In this document: piece after piece, positions 33,875 through 42,438 of the stretch | Layout: each line of letters starts with the position of its first letter | Numbering within the stretch: position 1 is the first letter of the stretch | Source: Pontixanthobacter sp. CEM42 | GTDB taxonomy: Bacteria > Pseudomonadota > Alphaproteobacteria > Sphingomonadales > Sphingomonadaceae | Length of the DNA: 64,000 bases | Direction of reading: 5' to 3' | Assembly: GCF_017812015.1 (NCBI RefSeq) | Contig: NZ_JADQTN010000001.1 | Span: forward strand, 598,501 to 662,500 | Translations under genes and position numbers: made by a program | The notes under the pieces: model-generated | What the model was told of the DNA's origin: nothing | Databases searched by the model: none | What the model saw: only the letters and a program-made list of their open reading frames with translations

Positions 33875-34443
33875 AGGGGGCGCACCAGCATTTCGGCGAC
33901 CGCAATCCATGCGGGATTATCCACGACCTGCTGCTTCTCGCCAATCCCAGGTGGTAGCACGCCAACCAACGACCCTTGACGGTCGATCAACCTTCCGAAC
34001 GCGAACCGGCCACCAGGGCGTGGGACCAGAACGTCGCGATTGATCGCGCCTCCTGCATCATCAGGTGAAAGTTGCCGCATCCATAACTGATCGCCACTAC
34101 GGTATTCACCTGCGCTTATCGCAATGGAGAGAACCATCAGCGGGCTGCCGCTGTCGAGTTCGGTTGGCAAGACTGCTTCGGCGGGCGACTTGAGCGCCTC
34201 TGCACCGTTTGCAGTCAATGTCGCGACAACTTGCGGCGCTGCGCTCTGTTCCGAACGGACTAGTGTTTCGGGGTCAATTTCCAGCGCATCTGCGATCCGG
34301 TCCATCCATTTGATCGACAGATTGCGCATTCCGGTTTCAAGCCGCCCAATCGTCTGCGCAGTCGTCGGCGGGTCACAGGCCTCCGCCAGATCGGCAAGGG
34401 TCCAGCCCTTGGCTTTGCGAATATCACGAATGCGGTTGATCAT
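33871..34443 (-). CDS. XRE-family transcriptional regulator with LexA/S24-like C-terminus
   Basis: A 190-residue protein with an XRE HTH at residues 2-60 (INRIRDIRKAKGWTLADLAEACDPPTTAQTIGRLETGMRNLS) and a C-terminal region of about 100 residues with S24/CI-repressor-like beta-strands (SGSPLMVLSIAISAGEYRSGDQLW). A Ser-Lys protease dyad is not evident by eye. Its own upstream region holds a palindrome, AACCATATCGGTT (34472-34484), also found before the holin gene, so autoregulation and holin control are likely. It is divergent from the DUF6456 gene. The layout resembles Caulobacter RogA, an XRE repressor of GTA activators; identity is inferred. Confidence 0.85.
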   Translation of the reverse strand: MINRIRDIRKAKGWTLADLAEACDPPTTAQTIGRLETGMRNLSIKWMDRIADALEIDPETLVRSEQSAAPQVVATLTANGAEALKSPAEAVLPTELDSGSPLMVLSIAISAGEYRSGDQLWMRQLSPDDAGGAINRDVLVPRPGGRFAFGRLIDRQGSLVGVLPPGIGEKQQVVDNPAWIAVAEMLVRPL

Positions 34444-34471
34444 AGAGATTTCCCGAAGCTAGATTCAAGCG

Positions 34472-34485
34472 AACCATATCGGTTT
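34472..34485. promoter_or_regulatory. Operator before the XRE gene, shared with the holin promoter
   Basis: AACCATATCGGTTT lies 29 nt before the XRE start. Compared with AACCAAATTGGTTT before the holin, 12 of 14 bases are identical with the same orientation. CTTTCCTAC just beyond it is the reverse complement of GTAGGAAAG just beyond the holin site. Probable autoregulatory operator. Confidence 0.7.
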
Positions 34486-34508
34486 CTCTTTCCTACAGAT
34501 GCACCATT

Positions 34509-34536
34509 TTGGCAAGTAGTGATTCGCACCTACAAT
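34509..34536 (+). promoter_or_regulatory. Sigma70-like promoter for the DUF6456 gene
   Basis: TTGGCA, a 16-nt spacer and TACAAT match the vegetative consensus in four or five of six positions each. It ends 22 nt before the DUF6456 ATG. The shared XRE operator lies 24 nt upstream of the TTGGCA. Confidence 0.5.
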
Positions 34537-34558
34537 TTGGATCAATAGGGAGAACTCA

Positions 34559-35044
34559 ATGCGCCGCCATTTAGTCGAACGTGAACTGACCAGCGAAGGC
34601 CCGAAACATAGCCCAAAGCATAGCAAACCCCGGGCGCGACGGCGCAGCGCAACGGTCAATTTGGCGGAATCGCCTTTGTCATGGCTCCATGCACGGGGGC
34701 ACATCGATGATCGCCTGTTTGCCGCGGGAGAAAAGCTGCGTGCCGACTACGAACGCGCGCAATTGGGCGCGACTGTCACAATGAGCTGGGAGCCTGTGCG
34801 AATGAAAGGAAAGGGTGCGGATAGCGGTTTGTCCACCACCGAACGCCAGATAGCCGCCAAAGCACGCTTCGATGCCGCAATTGCAGAAGCGGGCAGCGGC
34901 TTGTCCGATATTCTCTGGCGTGTTGTTTGTGCCGGTGAGGGTCTTCCAGACGCAGAGAAGGCACTGACCTGGCCAGCGCGCAGCGGGAAGCTTGTTCTGA
35001 AACTGGCGCTTGATCGCGTGGCCCAATTCTATCGAGTCAGTTGA
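34559..35044 (+). CDS. DUF6456 domain protein (candidate GTA activator)
   Basis: The 161-residue protein has a basic N-terminus (1-33) followed by a DUF6456-type region: NLAESPLSWLHARGHIDDRLFAAGEKLRADYERAQLG, then ...GLSDILWRVVCAGEGL...WPARSGKLVLKLALDRVAQFY. To my recollection related sequence occurs in alphaproteobacterial GTA activators (GafA/GafY), but this needs an HMM check. ATG 34559 has GGGAGAAC upstream. The gene is divergent from an XRE regulator and convergent with the uracil-DNA glycosylase gene by an 8-nt overlap. Other DUF6456 proteins have no known role. Confidence 0.75.
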   Translation: MRRHLVERELTSEGPKHSPKHSKPRARRRSATVNLAESPLSWLHARGHIDDRLFAAGEKLRADYERAQLGATVTMSWEPVRMKGKGADSGLSTTERQIAAKARFDAAIAEAGSGLSDILWRVVCAGEGLPDAEKALTWPARSGKLVLKLALDRVAQFYRVS

Positions 35045-35609
35045 GTAAGTTCCCGATCCGCTTGCGTAACACCGGCAACACATCCGCCTCGAACCACGGA
35101 TTTCCGCCCATCCAGATCCGACTGCGCCATGCTGGGTGAGGCAGGGGCAGTACGTCGGGCAAAAACTCCTCGTAGCGTCGTACCCGTTCAGTCAAAGAGA
35201 GCTTGCGGGTCTGGGGCAAATAATATGCCTGTGCATAGGTGCCGACGAGCAATGTCAGGCGATCTTTCGGCAGCGTCTCTATCACACGATCATGCCATTG
35301 CGGCGCGCATTCTTTTCGGGGCGGTTTGTCGCCGCCGCTCGCTTTGCCGGGATAGCAAAACCCCATCGGGACGAGCGCGACTTTCGCGGGATCGTAGAAC
35401 TGATCCTTGGTCAGCCCGGTCCATTCGCGCAGTCTGCCGCCGCTATCATCATCCCACGGAATGCCGCTGGCATGGACCTTTGATCCGGGCGCTTGACCGA
35501 TGATGAGCAGCCGCGCTGTGTCGGAAAACTGAACCACCGGGCGAACGCCATCTGCCAAATGCGGTTCGCAGATAGTGCATGCAGCAATATCGCGATGTAG
35601 CGGTGTCAT
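35037..35609 (-). CDS. Uracil-DNA glycosylase family protein
   Basis: A 190-residue UDG-superfamily protein. Motif A is seen as IIGQAPGSKVHASGIPW and the C-terminal motif as PLPHPAWRSRIW. CTICEPHLADGVRP near the N-terminus contains two Cys (C11, C14 by position in the protein), but a full four-Cys Fe-S set is not apparent. It probably removes uracil or a related damaged base from DNA. ATG 35609 overlaps the uup stop by 4 nt, so the two genes are coupled. Confidence 0.82.
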   Translation of the reverse strand: MTPLHRDIAACTICEPHLADGVRPVVQFSDTARLLIIGQAPGSKVHASGIPWDDDSGGRLREWTGLTKDQFYDPAKVALVPMGFCYPGKASGGDKPPRKECAPQWHDRVIETLPKDRLTLLVGTYAQAYYLPQTRKLSLTERVRRYEEFLPDVLPLPHPAWRSRIWMGGNPWFEADVLPVLRKRIGNLLN

Positions 35610-37426
35610 TCCTCGACTCTCTCGGCCAACCCAAGCCAACGCTCTTCGGCGGCGTCCTTTTCCAACTGGGCATTCTCAATGCCCTTTGTGATGTCGGTAA
35701 ATTTTTGCGGATCGCTGGTATACAAGCCGGGATCGGAAAGGATCGTCTCACCCTTGCTGATGGCAGCTTCTAGTTCTTCGATCCGTGCCGGGAGCAGTTC
35801 GTAATCTCGCTGGTCTTTGTAAGACAATTTACTGCTTGGCTTTGCGGATTTGCGCGGAGCGGGGGCATCGGAAGCAGGTTTCGCTATCTTGCTTTTTGCA
35901 GGCTTACTTCGCTGCGAGCGTTTCTTTTCCCAATCCTCGTAACCGCCGGCGACGATATCGACGAAACCGCTGCCATCGAGTCCGAGTGTAAGCGTAACTG
36001 TCCGGTCAAGAAAATCGCGATCGTGGCTGACAATCAAGACGGTGCCGTCGTAATCCGCGATAACTTCCTGCAGCAGATCGAGCGTTTCCAGATCGAGATC
36101 ATTGGTCGGTTCGTCCAGCACGAGCAAGTTCGATTTGCGGGAGAACTCGCGTGCCAATAGCAGGCGGGATCGCTCGCCGCCAGACATTGTCGCGACTTTG
36201 GTATCGACGATACCTGGATCGAACAGGAATTCCTTGAGATAGCCTTGGATATGCTTGCGAGTGCCACGCACATCGATCCAGTCGCTTCCCTCGGCCACGA
36301 CATCGCGCACGGTCTTGTCGGGTGTGAGCAAAGCACGTTGCTGATCGATCTTCACACCGGTCAGCGTTTTGGCGATTGTCACAGTGCCTTCATCCGGTTC
36401 CAGCTCACCGGTTAGCAATTTCAGCAAGGTTGTCTTACCCGCTCCATTCGCACCCACCACACCGATCCGGTCGCCGCGCTGGATGCGCAGGGAGAAATCG
36501 CGGATGATTGCGCGCCTTTGTTCCCCGGCGCCATAGGATTTGGAGACCTTGTCCGCGACGATTACCGATTTGGATTTGTTACTATCGTCGCTTTCGAGGC
36601 CGAGTTTGGCAGTACCGGTCGGGTCCATCAACGCGGCACGCTGCGCGCGCATTTGCCACAGTTTTTCCAAGCGGCCTTGGTTGCGTTTACGGCGAGCGGT
36701 TACGCCGCGTTCCAGCCAGCGGGCTTCGATTTTCAGCTTGGCGTCCATCCGGTGCGCGATGCGGGCATCCTCGGCATAGACTTGTTCTTCCCACGCCTCA
36801 TACCCGCCGAAGCCGACATCCTTCCGCCGGATAATTCCGCGGTCGAGCCAGATAGTCGCATTGGTCAGGCGTTTCAGGAAAGTACGGTCGTGGCTGATAA
36901 CGATAAACGCGCCGTTGTAACGCTCCAACCAACTTTCGAGCCATTCGATCGCCGCCAAATCGAGGTGGTTGGTCGGCTCGTCCATCAGCAGCAGATCGGG
37001 ATCTTGGGCGAGGGCGCGGGAAATTGCCGCGCGGCGCATTTCGCCGCCGCTAGCACCCTTTGCCGGCGTGGTCATATCGATACCAAGCTGACCGGCGATG
37101 GCTTCGACTTCGTAAGCCTCAGGCGGATTCTCGCCGGCCAAAGCAAAGTCCATCAGCGTATCGAACGGCGTGAAATCGGGTTCTTGTTCAAGCACTACAA
37201 TGCGCGTGCCAAGTTTGACTTTACGCTCGCCGCGATCAGCCTCGATCTGGTCATTGATCATGCGAAACAGCGTAGTTTTACCCGCACCATTGCGCCCGAT
37301 CAGAGCGAGCTTGTCACGCGGGCCGATATGCAGGTCGAGGCCATTGGTGTCAGGACCACCAAACAACCAGCGGCCGCCTTGTTGCAGGCCGAGGCCTTCC
37401 CAGCTGAGGATTGGTGGCTGTGCCAT
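35606..37426 (-). CDS. uup: ABC-F ATPase, Uup-like
   Basis: A 606-residue ABC-F protein with two nucleotide-binding domains (Walker A GRNGAGKTT and GANGAGKTT; signatures ASGGEMRRA and MSGGERSRL; DEPTNHLD and DEPTNDLD). The C-terminal extension (about 510-606) is charged and helical (KLSYKDQRDYELLPARIEELEAAISK), typical of the Uup DNA-binding tail. Uup proteins affect ribosome function and transposon excision in E. coli. It is the second ABC-F gene in the window, besides ettA. Confidence 0.93.
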   Translation of the reverse strand: MAQPPILSWEGLGLQQGGRWLFGGPDTNGLDLHIGPRDKLALIGRNGAGKTTLFRMINDQIEADRGERKVKLGTRIVVLEQEPDFTPFDTLMDFALAGENPPEAYEVEAIAGQLGIDMTTPAKGASGGEMRRAAISRALAQDPDLLLMDEPTNHLDLAAIEWLESWLERYNGAFIVISHDRTFLKRLTNATIWLDRGIIRRKDVGFGGYEAWEEQVYAEDARIAHRMDAKLKIEARWLERGVTARRKRNQGRLEKLWQMRAQRAALMDPTGTAKLGLESDDSNKSKSVIVADKVSKSYGAGEQRRAIIRDFSLRIQRGDRIGVVGANGAGKTTLLKLLTGELEPDEGTVTIAKTLTGVKIDQQRALLTPDKTVRDVVAEGSDWIDVRGTRKHIQGYLKEFLFDPGIVDTKVATMSGGERSRLLLAREFSRKSNLLVLDEPTNDLDLETLDLLQEVIADYDGTVLIVSHDRDFLDRTVTLTLGLDGSGFVDIVAGGYEDWEKKRSQRSKPAKSKIAKPASDAPAPRKSAKPSSKLSYKDQRDYELLPARIEELEAAISKGETILSDPGLYTSDPQKFTDITKGIENAQLEKDAAEERWLGLAERVEE

Positions 37427-37474
37427 AGGTCGCGCGGGTTAGGCGTGTATGCGCCGGGCCGCAAGCAGTGTGGC

Positions 37475-39040
37475 TTACTCCGCTGCGGCTTTCTGTGCCG
37501 CGACCATTTGTTCGATATCTTTCAGCAGTTCATGGGCGTCGTAGACAATGCCGTCTTTGATCGTCCACCGAACACCGCCGACACGCTCCAGCACGTTGGT
37601 TTCGCGGTTCAAGCGCAAGTGACCTGTGCCATACAATGTCTTGAAATTGGCAAGCGGATTCTCAGGTGCGATGACAAGATCTGCAAGCTTGCCAACTTTG
37701 ATCGTGCCGAACGGGGCGGGCGTACGTTTGGCCTGATAAATCTCGTCAGCGCCGTTCATCGTTGCGGCCTGGATGACTTCGAGCGGCGCGAAGCCGGCTT
37801 CCTGCAACATTTCAAACTCGCCGATATAGGCGAAGCCCCATGTCTGGTAGATATAGCCGGGATCGGAACCGACAGTGACGCGGCCGCCCCTATTCTTGAA
37901 CTCGTTGGTCAGTCGCATCCACGGCGTATAAAATTTGCGCCAGGCAACTTCGTCCGCAGTTGACCAATCGTGATAATAAGAACCGTGATTTGTCAGGCTT
38001 GGCGCGTAGAAGTCCATCAATGACGGCAGTGTATATTTTGCGTGCCAGTCAGCGTTCCGTTCACGCATCACATCGCGCGATGCGGCGTAGATGTTGAATG
38101 TCGGGCTAAGTGTGACGCCGCTTTCAACCAGATGGTCGACATAGGCATTCCATTTGTCGCTGCCCGGTTCGACGATCTGATCCGCAAGCCGCGCGACTTC
38201 GGAGAAGCGCGATTGCTCATCCAGGTAATTATAGTCGTTGGGATAGCGTGGCAGTGCGCCATCTTTCAGCAGCGATTCCATATGGCCGTAGAAGTGAGTG
38301 ACTCCGTCGAGGCCCATTTCGACTGCTTTTGCTGCGTTGACCTGCGCAACACCGCGTTGCCCCAAATGCGCAACCGTGCCGAGCTGCTGCTTCTCTGCCT
38401 CATCCAAAGCAGCCGCCATCACATCGGGCGCATCTGTGTTGAAGAATTTTATCCCGTCATAGCCAGTAGCAGCTGCCCAGCGGACCCACTCGCGGGCTTT
38501 GGCCGGTGAGTCGACCGGCCCTTTCGACCATTTGTCGCCCAGCACGGCATAGGCGAACAGGCGCGGGGCAACGATGGTGTTGGCGGCGCTACGGCGTTTG
38601 TCGTCCAGATCGCTTGTGCTTGGGCCGAAACCAAATGACACGCCGCGAACCGATGTCACACCATGCGCCAGCCATAGCTTGTATCCGTAAGACGGCTGCG
38701 GGGCCTTGCGCGGATCACCATTATGGCCGTGCACATCAATGAAGCCTGGCATTACATACATGCCGCGCGCATCGATTACGCGGGTCGCTTCTTCGAGAGT
38801 AGCTTCTGGAACGCCGCCGCGTGCGATTGCTGAAATACGATTGCCTTCGATAACAATGTCGACGGGCCCTTCTGGCGGGGCTCCTGTTCCATCGATCATT
38901 GTCGCGCCGCGCACGATGACAGTATCGTAGGGGCCTTCGCCTTCCGATGCGGTCCGTGCAGGCACTGGCTCCATCCCGTTTTGCGCGGAAGCGGTAACAG
39001 CCCAAAGCGATGCAATGGAAAGCAGAAGAATTCGCAGCAT
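37475..39040 (-). CDS. Secreted amidohydrolase family protein
   Basis: The 521-residue protein has a signal peptide (MLRILLLSIASLWAVTASAQ) and an amidohydrolase TIM barrel. The metal site motif is HxH at H104/H106 (GFIDVHGHNGD), with further candidates in VAHLGQRG, THFYGH and GSDPGYIYQTWG. It is likely periplasmic, acting on a peptide, imide or lactam bond. ATG 39040 is chosen over 39058 because it gives the clean signal peptide. It is divergent from the SIMPL gene. Confidence 0.88.
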   Translation of the reverse strand: MLRILLLSIASLWAVTASAQNGMEPVPARTASEGEGPYDTVIVRGATMIDGTGAPPEGPVDIVIEGNRISAIARGGVPEATLEEATRVIDARGMYVMPGFIDVHGHNGDPRKAPQPSYGYKLWLAHGVTSVRGVSFGFGPSTSDLDDKRRSAANTIVAPRLFAYAVLGDKWSKGPVDSPAKAREWVRWAAATGYDGIKFFNTDAPDVMAAALDEAEKQQLGTVAHLGQRGVAQVNAAKAVEMGLDGVTHFYGHMESLLKDGALPRYPNDYNYLDEQSRFSEVARLADQIVEPGSDKWNAYVDHLVESGVTLSPTFNIYAASRDVMRERNADWHAKYTLPSLMDFYAPSLTNHGSYYHDWSTADEVAWRKFYTPWMRLTNEFKNRGGRVTVGSDPGYIYQTWGFAYIGEFEMLQEAGFAPLEVIQAATMNGADEIYQAKRTPAPFGTIKVGKLADLVIAPENPLANFKTLYGTGHLRLNRETNVLERVGGVRWTIKDGIVYDAHELLKDIEQMVAAQKAAAE

Positions 39041-39140
39041 TGTGTGGTGGCCCCTCAAAGTTGTGGCAAGGAGCCTAGCGCCGGTTCAGACCTGCGCAAG
39101 CCTGCTGGGCTATATGTTGGACCAAATAAGGAGAATTTCT

Positions 39141-39857
39141 ATGGTACGTTTTGCCATTCCATTGCTCGTTGCAACCGCGATTTCTGGCCCGCTTGCGGCT
39201 GCTGAGGTGCAGATTCAAGCTGCCGGTCCGGTTGTGGAGTTGTCGATTACTGAAACCGTAAAGGCTGCCCCTGATCTCGCGACCATTAGCGCTGGCGTCA
39301 CATCCGAAGCGCGCACTGCAGTGGAAGCAATGCAGATCAATGCGCGCGAAATGACTGCGGTGATCACGCGGATTAAGGCACTCGGCATTGATGAGGCAGA
39401 CATCCAGACGTCAGGCATAAATTTGAATGCCCAATACGACTATAATCGCCAGACGCAAAAACAGGTTTTTCGCGGCTACGCAGTCTCCAACCGCGTCAGC
39501 GTGACGCTGCGTGAGGTCAAGAAGACCGGGGAAGTGCTTGATGCCTTGGTTGCTGCTGGCGCCACGGACATTGGCGGCCCAAGCTTCTCCATAGATGACG
39601 ACACTGCGGCAAAGGCGCAGGCACGCAAGGCGGCGATGGAAACGGCCAAGATACGTGCGATGGAATATGCGAGTTGGTCTGGCTACTCGGGGATAAAATT
39701 GCTCGAAATTAGCGAGGCGGTCTCGCGCAGCCAGCCTGTAATAATGCAGCGCGGATTTGCTGCTGACGCCCCTGCGGAGCTTGCTGCCACTCCGGTCCAG
39801 CCCGGAATGGTCGGCACAGGCGTAACTGTTACCGTCAAATATGAAATGACGCAGTAA
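39141..39857 (+). CDS. SIMPL-domain periplasmic protein
   Basis: A 238-residue protein with a signal peptide (MVRFAIPLLVATAISGPLAAA) followed by a SIMPL (DUF541) domain: PVVELSITETVKAAPDLATISAGV, IQTSGINLNAQYDYN, RGYAVSNRVSVTLREVKKTGEVLDALVAAGATDIGGPSF. E. coli BP26/YggE-like members are periplasmic and stress-related. ATG 39141 has AGGAG at the right spacing (ATAAGGAGAATTTCT); the frame opens at 39015. Confidence 0.92.
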   Translation: MVRFAIPLLVATAISGPLAAAEVQIQAAGPVVELSITETVKAAPDLATISAGVTSEARTAVEAMQINAREMTAVITRIKALGIDEADIQTSGINLNAQYDYNRQTQKQVFRGYAVSNRVSVTLREVKKTGEVLDALVAAGATDIGGPSFSIDDDTAAKAQARKAAMETAKIRAMEYASWSGYSGIKLLEISEAVSRSQPVIMQRGFAADAPAELAATPVQPGMVGTGVTVTVKYEMTQ

Positions 39858-39926
39858 CGTCTGAACGCGCCGCGGCATCCACATTCAGACCTTGTTCAAT
39901 CCAAGTGGCTTAGGCACATAGGCATT

Positions 39927-40238
39927 ATGGAACGGTTCTTCGTCTCAATTATTGCCGGTACACTTGTCGCGACCGGTTTCGGTTCGATGCCTGCGGCTGC
40001 GCAATCGCGCACCGATCAAGGGGAAGCACGCAAAGAAATGCGTGCGGGCAATGTGTTGCCGCTTAGCAAGATCGAAAGCCGACATGTGAATCCGATGGAG
40101 GCCAAGGGCTACCAATATGTCGGACCGGCCTACGACTCGACAGCCATGGCGTATCGCTTGCGGTTTATCCGCGATCGCAAAATGATCTTCATCGATGTGG
40201 ATGCGCGGACCAATAGGGTTTTACGTCGCAGCCAATAG
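39927..40238 (+). CDS. Small secreted PepSY-like protein
   Basis: The 103-residue protein has a signal peptide (1 to about 25, MPAAAQSR) and a PepSY-like tail (LSKIESRH...GYQYVGPAYDSTAMAYRLRFIRDRKMIFIDVDARTNRVLRR). PepSY proteins are often inhibitors or sensors next to two-component systems, and here a response regulator and histidine kinase follow. It may be part of the same transcription unit after a 98-nt gap. Confidence 0.7.
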   Translation: MERFFVSIIAGTLVATGFGSMPAAAQSRTDQGEARKEMRAGNVLPLSKIESRHVNPMEAKGYQYVGPAYDSTAMAYRLRFIRDRKMIFIDVDARTNRVLRRSQ

Positions 40239-40336
40239 AGAACCTGCAACACCGATAGATAAACCGCTGGTGAGTTGACGCGTTTGCAACAAAAGACCAC
40301 TTAGCAAACAAACGAAACTCTGGGGATTATACCACT

Positions 40337-41017
40337 ATGCGCATCCTAATTGTCGAGGACGAACCGACACTCGGCGGACAGCTCAAATCAACGCTTGAAC
40401 AGAATGGCTATGCGGTGGACCTCTCTACCGATGGTGAAGACGGCCATTTCCTTGGTTCGACCGAGGATTACGATGCAGTGATTCTGGATCTGGGTTTGCC
40501 GGAAATTGACGGACTGACCGTTCTGGGTATGTGGCGCAAGGAAGGCCGGACATTCCCGGTTTTGGTGCTCACCGCGCGTGACAGCTGGTCGGACAAGGTT
40601 GCAGGTCTGGATGCCGGTGCGGATGATTATCTTGCTAAACCATTCCAGACGGAGGAGCTGATCGCTCGCCTGCGGGCGCTTATTCGCCGCGCATCGGGCA
40701 ATACGTCTTCCGAATTGACTGCTGGTCAGGTGCGTCTTGATACGCGTTCGGGCCGAGTCACACTTGGGGGTGAGCCGGTGAAGCTGACCGCACAGGAATA
40801 CAAGCTGCTCAGCTATCTGATGCATCACAAGGGCAAAGTCGTCAGCCGGACCGAGCTGATCGAGCATATTTATGATCAGGATTTCGACCGCGATTCGAAC
40901 ACAATCGAAGTGTTTGTGACGCGCATTCGGAAGAAGCTGGGTGCGGAAGTCATCACCACCATTCGCGGTCTGGGTTACAGCCTCGACGATCCTGACGAAG
41001 CGCCGCGCGCTTCCTAA
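40337..41017 (+). CDS. OmpR/PhoP-family response regulator
   Basis: A 226-residue regulator with a receiver domain (phosphoacceptor D51, VILDLGLPEIDG; conserved lysine K101 in LAKPF) and a C-terminal winged-helix DNA-binding domain (LTAQEYKLLSYLMHHKGKVVSRTELIEHIYDQDFDRDSNTIEVFVTRIRKKL). It is PhoP/QseB-like. The sensor kinase starts 7 nt later, and the upstream PepSY gene completes a three-gene unit. Confidence 0.95.
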   Translation: MRILIVEDEPTLGGQLKSTLEQNGYAVDLSTDGEDGHFLGSTEDYDAVILDLGLPEIDGLTVLGMWRKEGRTFPVLVLTARDSWSDKVAGLDAGADDYLAKPFQTEELIARLRALIRRASGNTSSELTAGQVRLDTRSGRVTLGGEPVKLTAQEYKLLSYLMHHKGKVVSRTELIEHIYDQDFDRDSNTIEVFVTRIRKKLGAEVITTIRGLGYSLDDPDEAPRAS

Positions 41018-41023
41018 ATTGCA

Positions 41024-42433
41024 ATGAACGCGCCTGAACCAGATTTAGTGGCAGAAACGCGCGTTTCAGCGGACGAAACGGGCGAAACTGCGCCTCATAC
41101 CGGCAGTTTAAGCCGCCGCATGATGGTAATCGCGGCTGGCTGGATTCTGGTTTTGCTGTTTGCAGGCGGGTTCGCATTGGACCGCGCATTGGTTGATCTG
41201 GTCGAGGATAATTTTGACGATCAGCTGGAATATTTGCTCACTGGCATGATTGCCTCATCCGAGGTGGGGCCGGAAGGCGAAGTGTTTTACTATCGCCCGC
41301 TTGGGGATCAGCGTTTCCTCGAACCCAATAGTGGTCTCTATTGGCAGATCAGCGGAGAAGACCACGAAGATTGGCCATCGCGCAGTCTGTGGGATCGCAC
41401 GCTTCAGATAAATCTCGATCATGTCGATGATGAGGTCCACTATTACGATAGCGACCAGTTTGAAGGCGAGCCACTTCGCATTGCCGAACGGTCGCTCACA
41501 CTTCCTGAAAGCGATACGCAATGGACATTTGCTGTCGCATCAGCCCGGGAAGAGCTCGACGCGCAGATAACGCGCATTCGCTCCATTCTAATCTGGTCAT
41601 TTGCCGTCCTCGGCCTTGGCTTGTTTGTGATGGCGGCATTGCAGAGCTTTTACGGCTTGCGGCCTCTACGGCGTGTCCGGATGGCGATCCAACGCATCCG
41701 GACTACAGGAACCAACCGTGTCACCGATCCTTTGCCATTGGAAGTTCAGCCACTGGTGGATGAGCTTAATATGTTGCTCGCTCACTCCGAGAAGCAAGCC
41801 GAAGAAGCGCGCACACATGCGGGCAATCTGGCCCATGCACTGAAGACACCGCTGACTGTGGTGAACAATGCTGCGACCGCGCGAGCACCCGATTTGCCAG
41901 ACACCGTCATTCGTGAAGCAACCACGATGCGCCGCCATGTCGATCACCACTTGGCACGGGCAAGGGCAGTGGGGCGGCGCGCTGTTGGACTCGCGCGGAC
42001 CAAAGTATCCGACAGCGCAGGCGCTGTGCTGCGCGCTGTGGAGCGGCTTTACCCTGCGGTACGGATTGATCTGGATGGCCGCAAAGAGGCGTTCGTCTCG
42101 ATCGAACGGCAAGATCTCGACGAAATCCTGGGTAATCTGATCGAAAATGCGGCGAAATATGGCGGGGGTAGCGTGTTCGTTACCGTCGATGCTGAACCTG
42201 ATGACACGCAATGCGTTATTTGGGTTGAGGATGACGGAATGGGTATTCCCGAAGAGAAACGGATCGAGATTTTTGATCGTGGTGCGCGTCTGGATACGGG
42301 TAAGCCGGGCACGGGACTCGGCCTCGCTATCGTGCGCGATGTCGCGGAAATTTACGGTGGCGGCGTCGAACTCGACGAGAGCGAAGATCTCGGCGGATTA
42401 TTGGTCAAGCTCAGCCTGCCAAGAGCCCGTTAA
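41024..42433 (+). CDS. Sensor histidine kinase, partner of the OmpR-type regulator
   Basis: The 469-residue kinase has two membrane helices (about 34-55 and 185-207) around an acidic periplasmic domain rich in Asp/Glu (EDHEDWPSRS, DHVDDEVHYYDSDQFEGE), which could sense divalent cations or cationic peptides as in PhoQ. HAMP follows, then HisKA with H271 (LAHALKTPLTVVNN) and a full HATPase (IENAAKYGGG, VEDDGMGIP, GTGLGLAIVRDVAEIYGG). It ends 5 nt before the convergent PilZ gene. Confidence 0.94.
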   Translation: MNAPEPDLVAETRVSADETGETAPHTGSLSRRMMVIAAGWILVLLFAGGFALDRALVDLVEDNFDDQLEYLLTGMIASSEVGPEGEVFYYRPLGDQRFLEPNSGLYWQISGEDHEDWPSRSLWDRTLQINLDHVDDEVHYYDSDQFEGEPLRIAERSLTLPESDTQWTFAVASAREELDAQITRIRSILIWSFAVLGLGLFVMAALQSFYGLRPLRRVRMAIQRIRTTGTNRVTDPLPLEVQPLVDELNMLLAHSEKQAEEARTHAGNLAHALKTPLTVVNNAATARAPDLPDTVIREATTMRRHVDHHLARARAVGRRAVGLARTKVSDSAGAVLRAVERLYPAVRIDLDGRKEAFVSIERQDLDEILGNLIENAAKYGGGSVFVTVDAEPDDTQCVIWVEDDGMGIPEEKRIEIFDRGARLDTGKPGTGLGLAIVRDVAEIYGGGVELDESEDLGGLLVKLSLPRAR

Positions 42434-42438
42434 GCTGC

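Noticed and set aside
36518-37963. 481-residue plus-strand open frame across uup and the amidohydrolase gene
   Set aside because: Antisense to two well-recognised genes with full catalytic motifs; the translation has no recognisable domain.
39859-39892. GTCTGAA...TTCAGAC inverted repeat after the SIMPL gene as a terminator
   Set aside because: Seven-bp stem with an 18-nt loop and no T-run; too weak to call.
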